From contig NZ_LT629762.1 in NCBI RefSeq assembly GCF_900105155.1, forward strand, positions 2,705,001-2,769,000: 64,000 nucleotides of DNA. Reading direction: 5' to 3'. The translations under genes and the position numbers were made by a program. Below the pieces are notes generated by a model. It was given only the letters and a program-made list of their open reading frames with translations, was not told where the DNA came from and searched no databases. Position 1 is the stretch's first letter; each line of letters opens with the position of its first letter. The DNA is from Pseudomonas prosekii. Lineage in GTDB: Bacteria > Pseudomonadota > Gammaproteobacteria > Pseudomonadales > Pseudomonadaceae. Shown in pieces: positions 55,817-64,000 of this stretch.

Positions 55817-56113
55817 CTACTTCCAGGTAAAGATTTCCCACGCGGGAATCAGCATATCCGGCTGGTCCGAACGGATGTAGTTCGCGTCCGTGCCGTCCGC
55901 GCGCACCAGGAAATACGGTTTGCCAACGCTCGGCGTCACCTTGATGGCGTAGGTAAACCCACCTTTCTTGTATTCCTGAATGACCTTGTCACCTTCCGTG
56001 TGTGTGCTGATGGTAACTTCCGGCTCCGAGGTCGGCGCATCATCCGCCGCCATAACGGCCAGCGGAACGGTCGCAAACAACCCAGCCAGCAACAGGCGAT
56101 TTAGTGTGCGCAT
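55817..56113 (-). CDS. DUF2782 small periplasmic protein
   Basis: A 98-residue protein with a signal peptide (MRTLNRLLLAGLFATVPLAVMA) and a compact beta-rich domain: EVTISTHTEGDKVIQEYKKG, then YAIKVTPSVGKPYFLVRADG. It is upstream of thrB on the same strand and divergent from polA, as in other pseudomonads. Function is unknown. Confidence 0.88.
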   Translation of the reverse strand: MRTLNRLLLAGLFATVPLAVMAADDAPTSEPEVTISTHTEGDKVIQEYKKGGFTYAIKVTPSVGKPYFLVRADGTDANYIRSDQPDMLIPAWEIFTWK

Positions 56114-56187
56114 GATAACCTTGTCCCTTTGTCGTCAATGGTCCCGCTATTCTAGCGCCGGACCCGCCGAAAAGGTTGATCGTGCTC

Positions 56188-58965
56188 ATGAGCCAAGCCC
56201 CCCTCGTCCTGGTGGACGGTTCTTCTTACCTCTATCGCGCCTTTCACGCGCTGCCACCGCTGACCACCTCCCGAGGCCTGCCAACCGGCGCGGTCAAAGG
56301 TGTGCTGAACATGCTCAAGAGTCTGCGCAAGCAGTACCCGGAAAGCCCGTTCGCGGTGGTTTTCGACGCCAAGGGCGGGACGTTTCGTGACGAAATGTTC
56401 GCCGAATACAAGGCCAACCGCCCAAGCATGCCCGACGACATGCGCGTGCAAATCGAGCCGCTGCACCAAAGCGTGATGGCCCTCGGTTTCCCGTTGCTGT
56501 GCGTCGAAGGCGTCGAGGCCGATGACGTGATCGGCACGCTGGCCCGCAGCAGCGCGGCCGCCGACCGCCCGGTGGTGATTTCCACTGGCGACAAGGACAT
56601 GGCGCAACTGGTCGACGGGCACATTACCTTGGTCAACACCATGACCGGTAGCGCGCTGGACGTGGAGGGCGTGAAGGAGAAATTCGGCGTCGCTCCCGAG
56701 CAGATCATCGATTATCTGGCGCTGATGGGCGATTCGTCCGACAACATTCCGGGCGTTCCGGGCATCGGCCCGAAAACCGCTTCCGGCCTGCTGGTCGGGG
56801 TCAACGGCGGCCTGACCGAGCTCTACGCGCAGCTCGACATCGTCCCGACCCTGCCGATTCGCGGCGCCAAAACCTTGGCCGCCAAGCTTGAAGAGCACAA
56901 GGAGATGGCGTTTCTCTCCTATCGTCTGGCAACCATCAAGATCGATGTGCCGCTCGACATCGGCCTCGATGACCTGCAAATGGGCGAACCGGATCACGAC
57001 AAACTCGCCGAGCTGTACACGCTGCTGGAGTTCAAGAGCTGGTTCGAAGACAACCAGCGCGACGCCAAGCGCTCCGGCCAGCAAGTCGCCGCGCCGGTTG
57101 CGCTGGAAGAACCTGCCGCCGCCGCTGCCGAAATCAACTACACGACCATTCTCACCCAGGCCGATTTCGACCTTTGGCTGAAGAAGCTGCAAGACGCCAA
57201 ACTGTTCGCCTTCGACACCGAAACCACCGGCATCGACGCGCAAAAAGCGCAATTGGTCGGGTTGTCGTTTGCCGTCCAGGCCTACGAAGCGGCCTACATT
57301 CCGCTGACGCATTCCTACATGGGCGCGCCGGAACAGTTGGATCGCGACACGGTGTTGCGCGCGCTGAAACCGGTCCTTGAAGACCCAAGCAAACTCAAGG
57401 TCGGCCAGCACGCCAAGTTCGACATGAACATCCTCGCCAACTGCGCAATCGGCGGCGATCAGAGCTGTGGCATCAGCGTGCAAGGCATCGCCTTCGACAC
57501 CATGCTCGAATCCTACGTGCTGGATTCCACCGCGACCCGCCACGACATGGACAGCCTGGCGCTCAAGTACCTGAATCACACCACCACCGGGTTCACCGAC
57601 ATCGCCGGCAAAGGCGCGAAGCAGCTGACCTTCGATCAGATTCCGTTGGAGCTGGCCGGGCCGTACGCCGCCGAAGATGCCGACATCACGCTGCGTCTGC
57701 ACCAGACCCTGCAAGCCAAACTCAACGCGATCCCGAGTTTGAGCAAAGTCCTCAGCGACATCGAAATGCCGCTGGTGCCGGTGCTGGCGCGGATCGAGCG
57801 CCAGGGTGCGCTGGTCGATGCCGACCTGCTGGGCATCCAGAGCATTGAGCTCGGGAAGAAAATGGTCGAGCTGGAGCGCGAGGCTTATGTCCTCGCCGGT
57901 GAAGAATTCAACCTCGGTTCGCCGAAGCAACTGGGCGCGATTCTGTACGACAAACTGGGCCTGCCGATCCTCAGCAAAACCGCCAAGGGCCAGGCATCGA
58001 CCGCTGAAGCCGTGCTCGCGGAATTGGCCGAGCAGGATTTCCAGCTGCCAAAAGTGCTGATGCACTACCGCTCGATGAGCAAGCTGAAAAGCACCTACAC
58101 CGACCGCTTGCCTGAGCAGATCAACGCGCGCACCCAGCGCGTGCACACTTCGTATCATCAAGCCGTGGCGGCCACCGGGCGTTTGTCGTCCAGCGATCCG
58201 AACCTGCAGAACATCCCGATCCGAACCGCCGAAGGTCGGCGGATTCGTCAGGCGTTCGTCGCACCGAAAGGCTACAAACTGCTGGCGGCGGACTATTCGC
58301 AAATTGAACTGCGAATCATGGCGCACCTGGCCAAGGACGAAGGCTTGCTGCACGCCTTCCGCAACGACCTGGACGTGCACAAAGCCACGGCGGCGGAAGT
58401 GTTTGGCGTTGAGCTGGCCGATGTCACCACCGACCAGCGGCGCAGCGCCAAAGCGATCAACTTCGGCCTGATCTACGGCATGAGCGCGTTTGGCCTGGCC
58501 AAGCAGATTGGCGTCGATCGCAAGCAGTCCCAAGCGTACATCGACCGTTATTTCGCGCGTTATCCGGGTGTGCTGGCGTACATGGAGCGCACGCGCAATC
58601 AGGCAGCCGAGCAGGGTTTCGTCGAAACCATTTTCGGTCGGCGTCTATACCTGCCGGACATCAACGCGAAGAACCCGTCGCTGCGCAAAGGCGCCGAGCG
58701 CACGGCGATCAATGCGCCGATGCAAGGCACTGCGGCGGATATCATCAAGAAAGCCATGGTGGCGGTGGATAACTGGCTGACGGCCTCGGGCCTGGACGCC
58801 AAGGTAATCCTGCAAGTGCACGATGAATTGGTGCTTGAGGTGCGCGAAGACCTGGTGGATCAGGTGCGCGACGAGATCCGCGCGCACATGAGCGACGCGG
58901 TGAAGCTGGACGTGCCACTGCTGGTCGAAGTCGGAGTCGGCAATAACTGGGATGAGGCTCACTGA
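56188..58965 (+). CDS. polA: DNA polymerase I
   Basis: A 925-residue repair polymerase. The N-terminal 5'-3' exonuclease has [20 protein letters not shown] and GDKDMAQLV. The 3'-5' proofreading domain keeps DTETTGID. The polymerase motifs are [17 protein letters not shown] (A), [20 protein letters not shown] (B) and VHDELVLEV (C). ATG 56188 gives [13 protein letters not shown] with AAAGG upstream. The ersA-like sRNA lies downstream, the same order as spf after polA in E. coli. Confidence 0.97.
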   Translation: MSQAPLVLVDGSSYLYRAFHALPPLTTSRGLPTGAVKGVLNMLKSLRKQYPESPFAVVFDAKGGTFRDEMFAEYKANRPSMPDDMRVQIEPLHQSVMALGFPLLCVEGVEADDVIGTLARSSAAADRPVVISTGDKDMAQLVDGHITLVNTMTGSALDVEGVKEKFGVAPEQIIDYLALMGDSSDNIPGVPGIGPKTASGLLVGVNGGLTELYAQLDIVPTLPIRGAKTLAAKLEEHKEMAFLSYRLATIKIDVPLDIGLDDLQMGEPDHDKLAELYTLLEFKSWFEDNQRDAKRSGQQVAAPVALEEPAAAAAEINYTTILTQADFDLWLKKLQDAKLFAFDTETTGIDAQKAQLVGLSFAVQAYEAAYIPLTHSYMGAPEQLDRDTVLRALKPVLEDPSKLKVGQHAKFDMNILANCAIGGDQSCGISVQGIAFDTMLESYVLDSTATRHDMDSLALKYLNHTTTGFTDIAGKGAKQLTFDQIPLELAGPYAAEDADITLRLHQTLQAKLNAIPSLSKVLSDIEMPLVPVLARIERQGALVDADLLGIQSIELGKKMVELEREAYVLAGEEFNLGSPKQLGAILYDKLGLPILSKTAKGQASTAEAVLAELAEQDFQLPKVLMHYRSMSKLKSTYTDRLPEQINARTQRVHTSYHQAVAATGRLSSSDPNLQNIPIRTAEGRRIRQAFVAPKGYKLLAADYSQIELRIMAHLAKDEGLLHAFRNDLDVHKATAAEVFGVELADVTTDQRRSAKAINFGLIYGMSAFGLAKQIGVDRKQSQAYIDRYFARYPGVLAYMERTRNQAAEQGFVETIFGRRLYLPDINAKNPSLRKGAERTAINAPMQGTAADIIKKAMVAVDNWLTASGLDAKVILQVHDELVLEVREDLVDQVRDEIRAHMSDAVKLDVPLLVEVGVGNNWDEAH

Positions 58966-59094
58966 GCCGTTTGAACAGGGGGATTTCTGCTGCGGCATAG
59001 TGCCGCGGCAGAAAGGTCATCGAAGGGCGCTCGTTAAATGGGGCTTAGCTCAAAAAGTGTGTCCGGTTATTCCAAAGGCATTGAAAAAAATTCT

Positions 59095-59122
59095 GAACTA
59101 ATCTGCCAAATTGCCACTCAGA
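59095..59122 (+). promoter_or_regulatory. AlgU (sigma-22) type promoter of ersA
   Basis: GAACTA at 59095-59100 and TCAGA at 59118-59122, with a 17-base spacer, fit the AlgU consensus GAACTT-N16/17-TCTGA with two mismatches. ErsA is AlgU-dependent in P. aeruginosa. Predicted start of the RNA is near 59130. Confidence 0.72.
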
Positions 59123-59129
59123 GATTCTG

Positions 59130-59260
59130 AATGGCTGGTGAAGCCCTTCGATGCTCCTATGTTGTGTTAAGTGTTGGCAGATATCTGGACCCCGCCCTAA
59201 CGGTCCAGAACTTGAACCCCGGAACTTCCCCCTCCCCATACGAAGTCCGGGGTTTTTTTT
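59130..59260 (+). ncRNA. ersA: ErsA small regulatory RNA homologue
   Basis: The polA-engB gap is where P. aeruginosa encodes ErsA (and E. coli Spot 42). The predicted transcript of about 131 bases has an internal hairpin (TCTGGACC/GGTCCAGA at 59184-59209) and an intrinsic terminator whose loop holds the pyrimidine-rich CTTCCCCCTCCCC, the type of seed ErsA uses to pair with targets such as algC and oprD. The AlgU-type promoter lies in the right place. The exact ends are predicted. The rest of the 310-base gap (58966-59275) shows nothing else. Confidence 0.85.
59217..59260 (+). terminator. Terminator of ersA
   Basis: The stem CCCCGGA/TCCGGGG encloses a C-rich loop and is followed by eight T residues at 59253-59260. 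Confidence 0.9.
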
Positions 59261-59275
59261 GCCCGCGAGAAAGCC

Positions 59276-59917
59276 TTACTCGGCAATCTCGGCGCCCTTG
59301 TCCGCCAATTCCATCCAGCCCGCCAGTACAGTGTAGGCGTCTTCCAGGCCCAGGCGTTTCGGCGCGGAGAACAGCTGGATGGTGATGGTATCGCCCCAAC
59401 CTTTACGGATATCGGCCTGAACCTTGAGCAGGACATTTTTCGCTGCGCCGTAGGTCAGCTTGTCAGCCTTGGTCAGCAGAATGTGCATCGGCATGCCGCT
59501 GGCGACTGCCCAATCGAGCATCAGCAGGTCGAAATCGGTCATTGGATGACGGATGTCCATCATCAGGATCAGACCTTTCAAACTCTCGCGACCACCCAGA
59601 TAAGCTTCCAGGTGACGCTGCCAGTGCAGCTTCAACGGGATCGGTACTTTCGCGTAACCGTAACCCGGAAGGTCGACCAGACGACGATCATCGTCTAGCT
59701 TGAAGAAGTTCAAGAGTTGCGTGCGACCTGGAGTTTTCGAGGTCCGCGCCAGGCTGGCGTGAGTCAAAGTGTTCAGCGCGCTGGATTTACCGGCGTTGGA
59801 ACGACCGGCGAAGGCGACTTCAAAGCCTTCGTCGTCCGGGCATTGGTCGACTTTGGCAGCGCTGAGCATGAAGGTGGACTGTTGGCACAGGCCAAGGATG
59901 GGGTTCTTGAGTTGCAT
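59276..59917 (-). CDS. engB: Ribosome biogenesis GTP-binding protein EngB (YsxC/YihA)
   Basis: A 213-residue GTPase needed for 50S ribosome assembly. G1 is [16 protein letters not shown]3 DLPGYGYA, G4 TKAD, and the switch-region [13 protein letters not shown] is typical. ATG 59917 starts [16 protein letters not shown], matching relatives; the longer in-frame start is not supported. Convergent with ersA. Confidence 0.95.
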   Translation of the reverse strand: MQLKNPILGLCQQSTFMLSAAKVDQCPDDEGFEVAFAGRSNAGKSSALNTLTHASLARTSKTPGRTQLLNFFKLDDDRRLVDLPGYGYAKVPIPLKLHWQRHLEAYLGGRESLKGLILMMDIRHPMTDFDLLMLDWAVASGMPMHILLTKADKLTYGAAKNVLLKVQADIRKGWGDTITIQLFSAPKRLGLEDAYTVLAGWMELADKGAEIAE

Positions 59918-60108
59918 GGGATTTCCGATGTGGGCGGCGCCGGGAATGGACGCGGCAAGCGGTGTCGTTTCCGTTTCAGTAGCGCCAGTATATAATGCCG
60001 CAGATTTTGTGTGCGCTTTGTCCCAGCGTAGGATGAAGTTCACGAGAGCGATTGACCTTGATTGCGCATTAGAACGCAGAACGCTCTCTACCCTGAAAAG
60101 GTCGTTTT

Positions 60109-60399
60109 ATGACGAAATGGCTGCTAGCTGCCGGTGTCTTGATGCCGCTTTACAGCGCTCAGGCTACACAGGATCCGGAAGCTGTGTACAACCGTGTTTG
60201 TGGAGCCTGTCATTCCGGCCAACTCCCGATGGCGCCGAAAAAGGGCGATCAGGAAGCTTGGACGCCGAGGTTGGCGAAAGGTATGGAGACGCTGGTGCAA
60301 CACGTGACCCAGGGTTTCAAGGCGATGCCGCCGCGTGGTTTGTGCATGGACTGCAGTGCCGAGGATTACCAAGCCATCATCCTTTGGATGAGCGAGTAA
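60109..60399 (+). CDS. Cytochrome c5-like protein
   Basis: A 96-residue protein with a signal peptide (MTKWLLAAGVLMPLYSAQA) and one heme site CGACH at residues 31-35. The axial Met is likely in FKAMPPRG, and LCMDCSAEDY has the C5-type extra cysteines. It is a small periplasmic electron carrier beside cytochrome c4. Confidence 0.9.
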   Translation: MTKWLLAAGVLMPLYSAQATQDPEAVYNRVCGACHSGQLPMAPKKGDQEAWTPRLAKGMETLVQHVTQGFKAMPPRGLCMDCSAEDYQAIILWMSE

Positions 60400-60445
60400 G
60401 CCCGGCCCATAACTCTTTAACCCTTAGCCGTAGTTGGATTAGCTG

Positions 60446-61057
60446 ATGAACAAATTGATCGTGAGTCTGCTGTTGACCGTGGGGATCTCCGGCGTAGCCC
60501 ATGCTGCAGGTGACGCAACAGCTGGCCAGGCGAAAGCCGCAGTCTGTGGCGCCTGTCATGGCCCGGATGGCAACAGCATGGCGCCAAACTTTCCGAAACT
60601 GGCAGGTCAGGGCGAGCGTTATCTGAACAAGCAGTTGCACGACATCAAGTCCGGCAAGCGCACGGTACTGGAAATGACCGGCCTGCTGACCAACCTGAGC
60701 GATCAGGACCTGGCCGATATCGCCGCCTACTTCGCCAGCCAGAAAGGCAGCGTCGGCGCCGCCGACCCGAAAGTCGTGGCTCGCGGTGAAGCGTTGTTCC
60801 GTGGTGGCGACCTGGCCAAGGGCCTGCCGGCCTGTACCGGTTGCCACTCGCCAAACGGCTCGGGCAACGCCGCCGCCGGTTTCCCGCATCTGGGTGGCCA
60901 GCACGCTCAATACATCGCCAAGCAGCTGACCGATTTCCGCAAGGAAGAAGGTGGCCGCGCCAACGACGGCGATACCAAAACCATGCAGACCATCGCCAAA
61001 CGGCTGAGCGACGAAGATATCGCCGCCGTCTCCAGCTACATTCAGGGTCTGCACTAA
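60446..61057 (+). CDS. cc4: Diheme cytochrome c4
   Basis: A 203-residue diheme protein with a signal peptide (MNKLIVSLLLTVGISGVAHA). Heme sites are CGACH (Cys34) and CTGCH near residue 132, in two similar halves, each with an axial-Met segment (NSMAPNFPKLAG type). Cytochrome c4 carries electrons to terminal oxidases. 46 bases after the c5-like gene. Confidence 0.94.
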   Translation: MNKLIVSLLLTVGISGVAHAAGDATAGQAKAAVCGACHGPDGNSMAPNFPKLAGQGERYLNKQLHDIKSGKRTVLEMTGLLTNLSDQDLADIAAYFASQKGSVGAADPKVVARGEALFRGGDLAKGLPACTGCHSPNGSGNAAAGFPHLGGQHAQYIAKQLTDFRKEEGGRANDGDTKTMQTIAKRLSDEDIAAVSSYIQGLH

Positions 61058-61146
61058 GCGCTGGCTCAGGCGTTGCGGATCGAGCATTGCAGGGGACGGA
61101 CATCCCCTGCAACGTTAACGCTCGATTAATCCGACGCTGCAAGCAT

Positions 61147-61176
61147 AAAAAGGGTGGCTTTGGCCGCCCTTTTTTG
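61147..61176 (+). terminator. Terminator after the cytochrome c4 gene
   Basis: AAAAAGGGTGGC/GCCGCCCTTTTTT with a TTTG loop; six T residues follow. A second hairpin, TGCAGGGG/CCCCTGCA, lies upstream near 61086-61110. Confidence 0.88.
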
Positions 61177-61269
61177 TGGCCGCTGCCGTTACACTACAGA
61201 ACTCAAGCCCGCCATGGCCTGTCTGAAAACAGGTCGCGCGAGGCGACCTCATTTGTCCAGGAGTAAAGC

Positions 61270-61911
61270 ATGCGTAATCTGATCATCAGCGCCGCACTCG
61301 TCGCTGCCAGCCTGTTCGGCGTGACTGCTCAAGCCGCTGAAGCACCCGCCGCACCTTACGTCGAACTGACCAACGCTGTTCCGGTTGCGGTCCCTGGCAA
61401 GATCGAAGTCGTGGAGCTGTTCTGGTATGGCTGCCCGCATTGCTATGCTTTTGAACCGGTGATCAATCCATGGGTTGAGAAACTGCCTTCCGACGTGAAC
61501 TTCGTGCGCATTCCTGCCCTGTTTGGCGGCCCATGGGATGCCCACGGTCAAATGTTCCTGACCCTGCAAAGCATGGGTGTCGAGCACAAGGTTCACGCCG
61601 CCGTGTTCGAAGCGATCCAGAAACAACACAAAAAATTGGTCACGCCTGAAGAAATGGCAGAATTCCTCGCCACTCAGGGCATCGACAAGGACAAGTTCCT
61701 CGCGACCTTCAATTCCTTCGCAATCAAAGGTCAGATGACCAAAGCGAAAGAATTGGCGAAGAAATACGAAATCAGCGGCGTTCCAACGCTGATCGTCAAC
61801 GGCAAGTACCGCTTTGACGTCGGCTCCGCCGGCGGTGCCGAAAACGCTCTGAAACTGGCCGATAAACTGGTCGACCAAGAGCGAGCGGCTACCAAGGCTG
61901 CCGCCAACTAA
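61270..61911 (+). CDS. dsbA: Thiol:disulfide interchange protein DsbA
   Basis: A 213-residue periplasmic oxidoreductase with a signal peptide (MRNLIISAALVAASLFGVTAQA cut after about residue 22) and a thioredoxin fold with an inserted helical domain. The active site is CPHC (Cys55, Cys58) in ELFWYGCPHCYAFEP; the cis-Pro is in EISGVPTLIVNG. It forms disulfides in exported proteins. CAGGAG lies upstream. Confidence 0.95.
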   Translation: MRNLIISAALVAASLFGVTAQAAEAPAAPYVELTNAVPVAVPGKIEVVELFWYGCPHCYAFEPVINPWVEKLPSDVNFVRIPALFGGPWDAHGQMFLTLQSMGVEHKVHAAVFEAIQKQHKKLVTPEEMAEFLATQGIDKDKFLATFNSFAIKGQMTKAKELAKKYEISGVPTLIVNGKYRFDVGSAGGAENALKLADKLVDQERAATKAAAN

Positions 61912-61925
61912 GGCCGGGCCTCGCC

Positions 61926-62804
61926 ATGCGCCGCTGGGGTACTGAACGCGTTGTTGGCCTGCACGAGCCGCGGGTCAATACGCATCATCTGGAATCAACG
62001 GGCTTGCCCGCAGACAGTCGTCTGCGTTTGCTCAGCTTCAATATCCAGGTCGGCATCAGTACCGAGCGGTATCGGCACTACCTGACCCGTGGCTGGCAAC
62101 ACCTGTTGCCGCACACCGGGCGTGCCGACAACCTGCAAAAGATCGGCAATCTGCTCGGCGACTTCGATCTGGTCGCCTTGCAGGAAGCCGATGGCGGCAG
62201 CCTGCGTTCAGGCTACGTCAATCAAGTCGAACACCTGGCCCAGCTCGGGGCCTTCCCGTACTGGTATCAACAACTCAATCGCAACCTCGGTCGCCTCGGC
62301 CAGCACAGCAATGGCGTGCTCAGCCGCCTGCGCCCGTGGGCGATTGAAGATCATCCGCTGCCGGGGCCCAAGGGTCGCGGGGCAATTCTGGTGCGCTTTG
62401 GCGAAGGTCCGGAAGCGCTGATTGTGGTGATGATGCACCTGGCGCTCGGCGCTCGTACCCGCAGCATGCAATTGGCCTATATCCGCGAATTGATCGGCGG
62501 CTACAAACACCAGATTCTGATGGGCGACATGAACACCCACGCCAGCGACTTGCTGCAAAACTCACCGCTGCGTGACCTCGGCCTGTTGGCGCCGCAACTC
62601 GAAGCGACCTTCCCCAGCTGGCGTCCGCAACGCTGCCTGGACCACATCCTGCTAAGCCCGACCCTGACCCTTGAAAGAGTCGAAGTGCTGGCACAACCGA
62701 TTTCCGATCACCTGCCCGTCGCGGTAGAGATTCGTTTGCCGGGTTCGCTCACGGCCGATTCATTACCCGCGTTGAGACCTGACCCTCGCGGACCCGATGA
62801 ATGA
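61926..62804 (+). CDS. Endonuclease/exonuclease/phosphatase (EEP) family protein
   Basis: A 292-residue protein of the DNase I-like fold. Metal and catalytic motifs: LLSFNIQVGI, DLVALQEADGGS (Glu), ILMGDMNTHASD and DHILLSP with SDHLPVAVEI. No signal peptide is evident. The substrate (DNA, RNA, phosphoinositide-like) is unknown. It starts 14 bases after dsbA, and its stop overlaps the dgcP start by four bases, linking it to c-di-GMP signalling in position. Confidence 0.88.
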   Translation: MRRWGTERVVGLHEPRVNTHHLESTGLPADSRLRLLSFNIQVGISTERYRHYLTRGWQHLLPHTGRADNLQKIGNLLGDFDLVALQEADGGSLRSGYVNQVEHLAQLGAFPYWYQQLNRNLGRLGQHSNGVLSRLRPWAIEDHPLPGPKGRGAILVRFGEGPEALIVVMMHLALGARTRSMQLAYIRELIGGYKHQILMGDMNTHASDLLQNSPLRDLGLLAPQLEATFPSWRPQRCLDHILLSPTLTLERVEVLAQPISDHLPVAVEIRLPGSLTADSLPALRPDPRGPDE

Positions 62805-64000
62805 GCGACGAAGCACAGCGCTGGAAAGAGAAATACCTCAAGAGCATCGAACAACAGGAAAAACTCGAGCGTCGCTGGGACGCCCGACTCGACCTGTTGC
62901 GCCGTGGGCTGGTGCGCAGCACATTGGCTGCCGAGGGTACCGACCGCGCTGTCGACTTGTGCATGAAGGAAATGCGCGAGGTGGTGCGCACCGATGACAT
63001 GGACGCAGGCCTCGCCGCCCTTCTGCCACGCCTGGAAAAAGCCGTGCTCGACTCCGAGCAGCGCCGCGAAACCCGGGTCGATCAAGTCAGCGCTGCGCTG
63101 AATGCGCTGGTCTCGCAGTTGCAGGCATTGCCATTGCCGCGAGAAGTCAGCAAACCGCTCAAGGCCTTCGCCAAACAACTCGATGGACGCGTCGGCCAGG
63201 CCCGTGAGATTCCCTTGCTGCTCAGCGAACTGAGCGGCCTGCAAGGCAAAGCCCTGCACCAACTGGAAAACCCCACCGAACCTGGGCGTCCGGGTTTGTT
63301 GCAGCGGTTGTTTGGTAGCCGCGAGGCAGAGGAATCGGCAGCACAAGACGTTGCGCCGGCAGTGCAGGCAGTGCAGGCACCGATACAACCAGCGCCCGCG
63401 CCAGTGGTCGAGGCGCCAATTGCCCAGGTTGAAAAACCAGCACCGGTCGCGCCGCAAGCCATTGCACCGGTAATTGAGCAACCGGCTATTGAAACACCCA
63501 TTCCGCAAGCACCAGTCCCTGAAACACCCGTTCATGCAGCACCGCTCCCGGAAGTCGTGGCATTCGCCCCACCGGTACTGGAGCCGCAAGTCGAAAGCGC
63601 CCCCATCGCGCAATCCGCCCCCGAACCACCGCAAGCGCAAGTCATCGCGCCCGAGCCGCCCGCCCAACCCCTCTTCAATCCAGATGAACTGATCCCGGCG
63701 CCGCCTCCCGAAACGCCAATATTCCTCGACACCCTGCCCTTGCCCGCCGTCATGGCCCAGGCACTGGCGGCCATCGATCCGGAACACCCCGAGCAAGACA
63801 TTCTCTACGCGCTACCGGACTCACCCGAGCCGTCCTACAGCTCGGTCGCCACGCACATCGAACAAACGCTGCTCGGCTTGCTTGATGATCTGACCCTACC
63901 GGAACGCCATCGCCCGCAAGCCGAGGCCATGCGCGAACGCCTGAAGAATGGTTTGAACTGGTACGAACTGCTGCCGATCCTCGACGATCTGGCGACGTTG
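62801..64000 (+). CDS. dgcP: Diguanylate cyclase DgcP, N-terminal part, cut by window edge
   Basis: The first 400 residues are present; the C-terminal GGDEF domain lies beyond the edge. The N-terminal domain begins MSDEAQRWKEKYLKSIEQQE and is helical, with CMKEMREVVRTDDMDAGLAA. A long Pro/Ala/Gln/Val/Glu-rich linker of about 115 residues follows, then a second helical region with SSVATHIEQTLLGLLDDLTL. This layout and the location after dsbA match DgcP of P. aeruginosa (PA5487), a polar cyclase linked to biofilm formation. The ATG overlaps the upstream stop (ATGA). Confidence 0.85.
   Translation, partial: MSDEAQRWKEKYLKSIEQQEKLERRWDARLDLLRRGLVRSTLAAEGTDRAVDLCMKEMREVVRTDDMDAGLAALLPRLEKAVLDSEQRRETRVDQVSAALNALVSQLQALPLPREVSKPLKAFAKQLDGRVGQAREIPLLLSELSGLQGKALHQLENPTEPGRPGLLQRLFGSREAEESAAQDVAPAVQAVQAPIQPAPAPVVEAPIAQVEKPAPVAPQAIAPVIEQPAIETPIPQAPVPETPVHAAPLPEVVAFAPPVLEPQVESAPIAQSAPEPPQAQVIAPEPPAQPLFNPDELIPAPPPETPIFLDTLPLPAVMAQALAAIDPEHPEQDILYALPDSPEPSYSSVATHIEQTLLGLLDDLTLPERHRPQAEAMRERLKNGLNWYELLPILDDLATL

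Noticed and set aside
56152..58533. A 793-codon open frame antisense to polA
   Set aside because: It is Gln/Arg/Val/His-rich, has no family motif and mirrors the codon pattern of polA, a common artefact of GC-rich genes.

Overview
This is a GC-rich, gene-dense chromosomal window from a Pseudomonas, most likely of the P. fluorescens group. The evidence is the set of recognisable pseudomonad genes (gcdH with a LysR gene, trpI-trpBA, prlC, an SOS-type PA0069-like gene, the aa3 oxidase cluster with SURF1/ctaA/ctaB/SCO, metNIQ, zur-znuCB/znuA, thrB-DUF2782/polA, the sRNA ersA, engB, cytochromes c5/c4, dsbA, dgcP) and the many REP repeats of the GTGGGAGCGAGCTTGCTCGC type typical of this group. Product names rest on protein motifs and remembered family knowledge; no database search was run. 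No rRNA, tRNA, prophage, plasmid or CRISPR locus was seen.

Layout. 1-2560: glutarate/lysine degradation (CoA-transferase fragment, gcdH, divergent LysR regulator). 2996-5892: three-gene proton-translocating transhydrogenase operon pntAA-pntAB-pntB. 6084-7577: acetate/succinate-type CoA-transferase. 7897-11495: a DUF1127 protein, then three secreted DUF2388 paralogues ending in a large secreted DUF4105 protein, an uncharacterised envelope operon. 11631-15624: CigR/RcnB-like protein, trpBA with divergent trpI, DUF883 protein. 15782-20643: small stress and envelope proteins (dodecin, two DUF1161 proteins, OsmC, flavin monooxygenase, two paralogous lipoproteins, lipoprotein aminopeptidase). 20660-21452: a REP-associated transposase with REP pairs on both sides. 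21458-27918: HAD phosphatase, gamma-carbonic anhydrase, prlC, a zinc-ribbon protein, a second M3 peptidase, a TpbA-like phosphatase. 28213-32063: periplasmic FAD/cytochrome c dehydrogenase of the gluconate 2-dehydrogenase type. 32134-33192: radical SAM protein behind a LexA-like box. 33435-35787: beta-carbonic anhydrase and SulP transporter. 36938-45646: cytochrome caa3/aa3 oxidase structural and assembly genes, including heme A synthesis and copper delivery. 45796-48340: methionine ABC importer. 48603-50741: large catalase KatE. 50856-54654: lipoprotein, then the zinc-uptake regulon. 54806-58965: thrB, DUF2782 and polA. 59130-59260: ErsA-like sRNA with an AlgU-type promoter. 59276-62804: engB, two cytochromes c, dsbA and a nuclease/phosphatase. 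62801 to the edge: N-terminal part of DgcP.

How the parts work together. The oxidase cluster is nearly a complete assembly line: subunits I-III, CuB insertion (CtaG), SURF1, heme O/A synthesis (CtaB, CtaA), a SCO protein, and an additional CxxxC membrane protein that may be another redox or copper factor. The cytochrome c dehydrogenase and cytochromes c4/c5 could feed electrons to such an oxidase. Regulatory elements readable in the DNA include a LexA-like box, an AlgU promoter for ErsA, a TrpI dyad, a probable Zur site, several rho-independent terminators, and unexplained palindromes upstream of the carbonic anhydrase, between metN and katE, and upstream of the DUF1127 gene.
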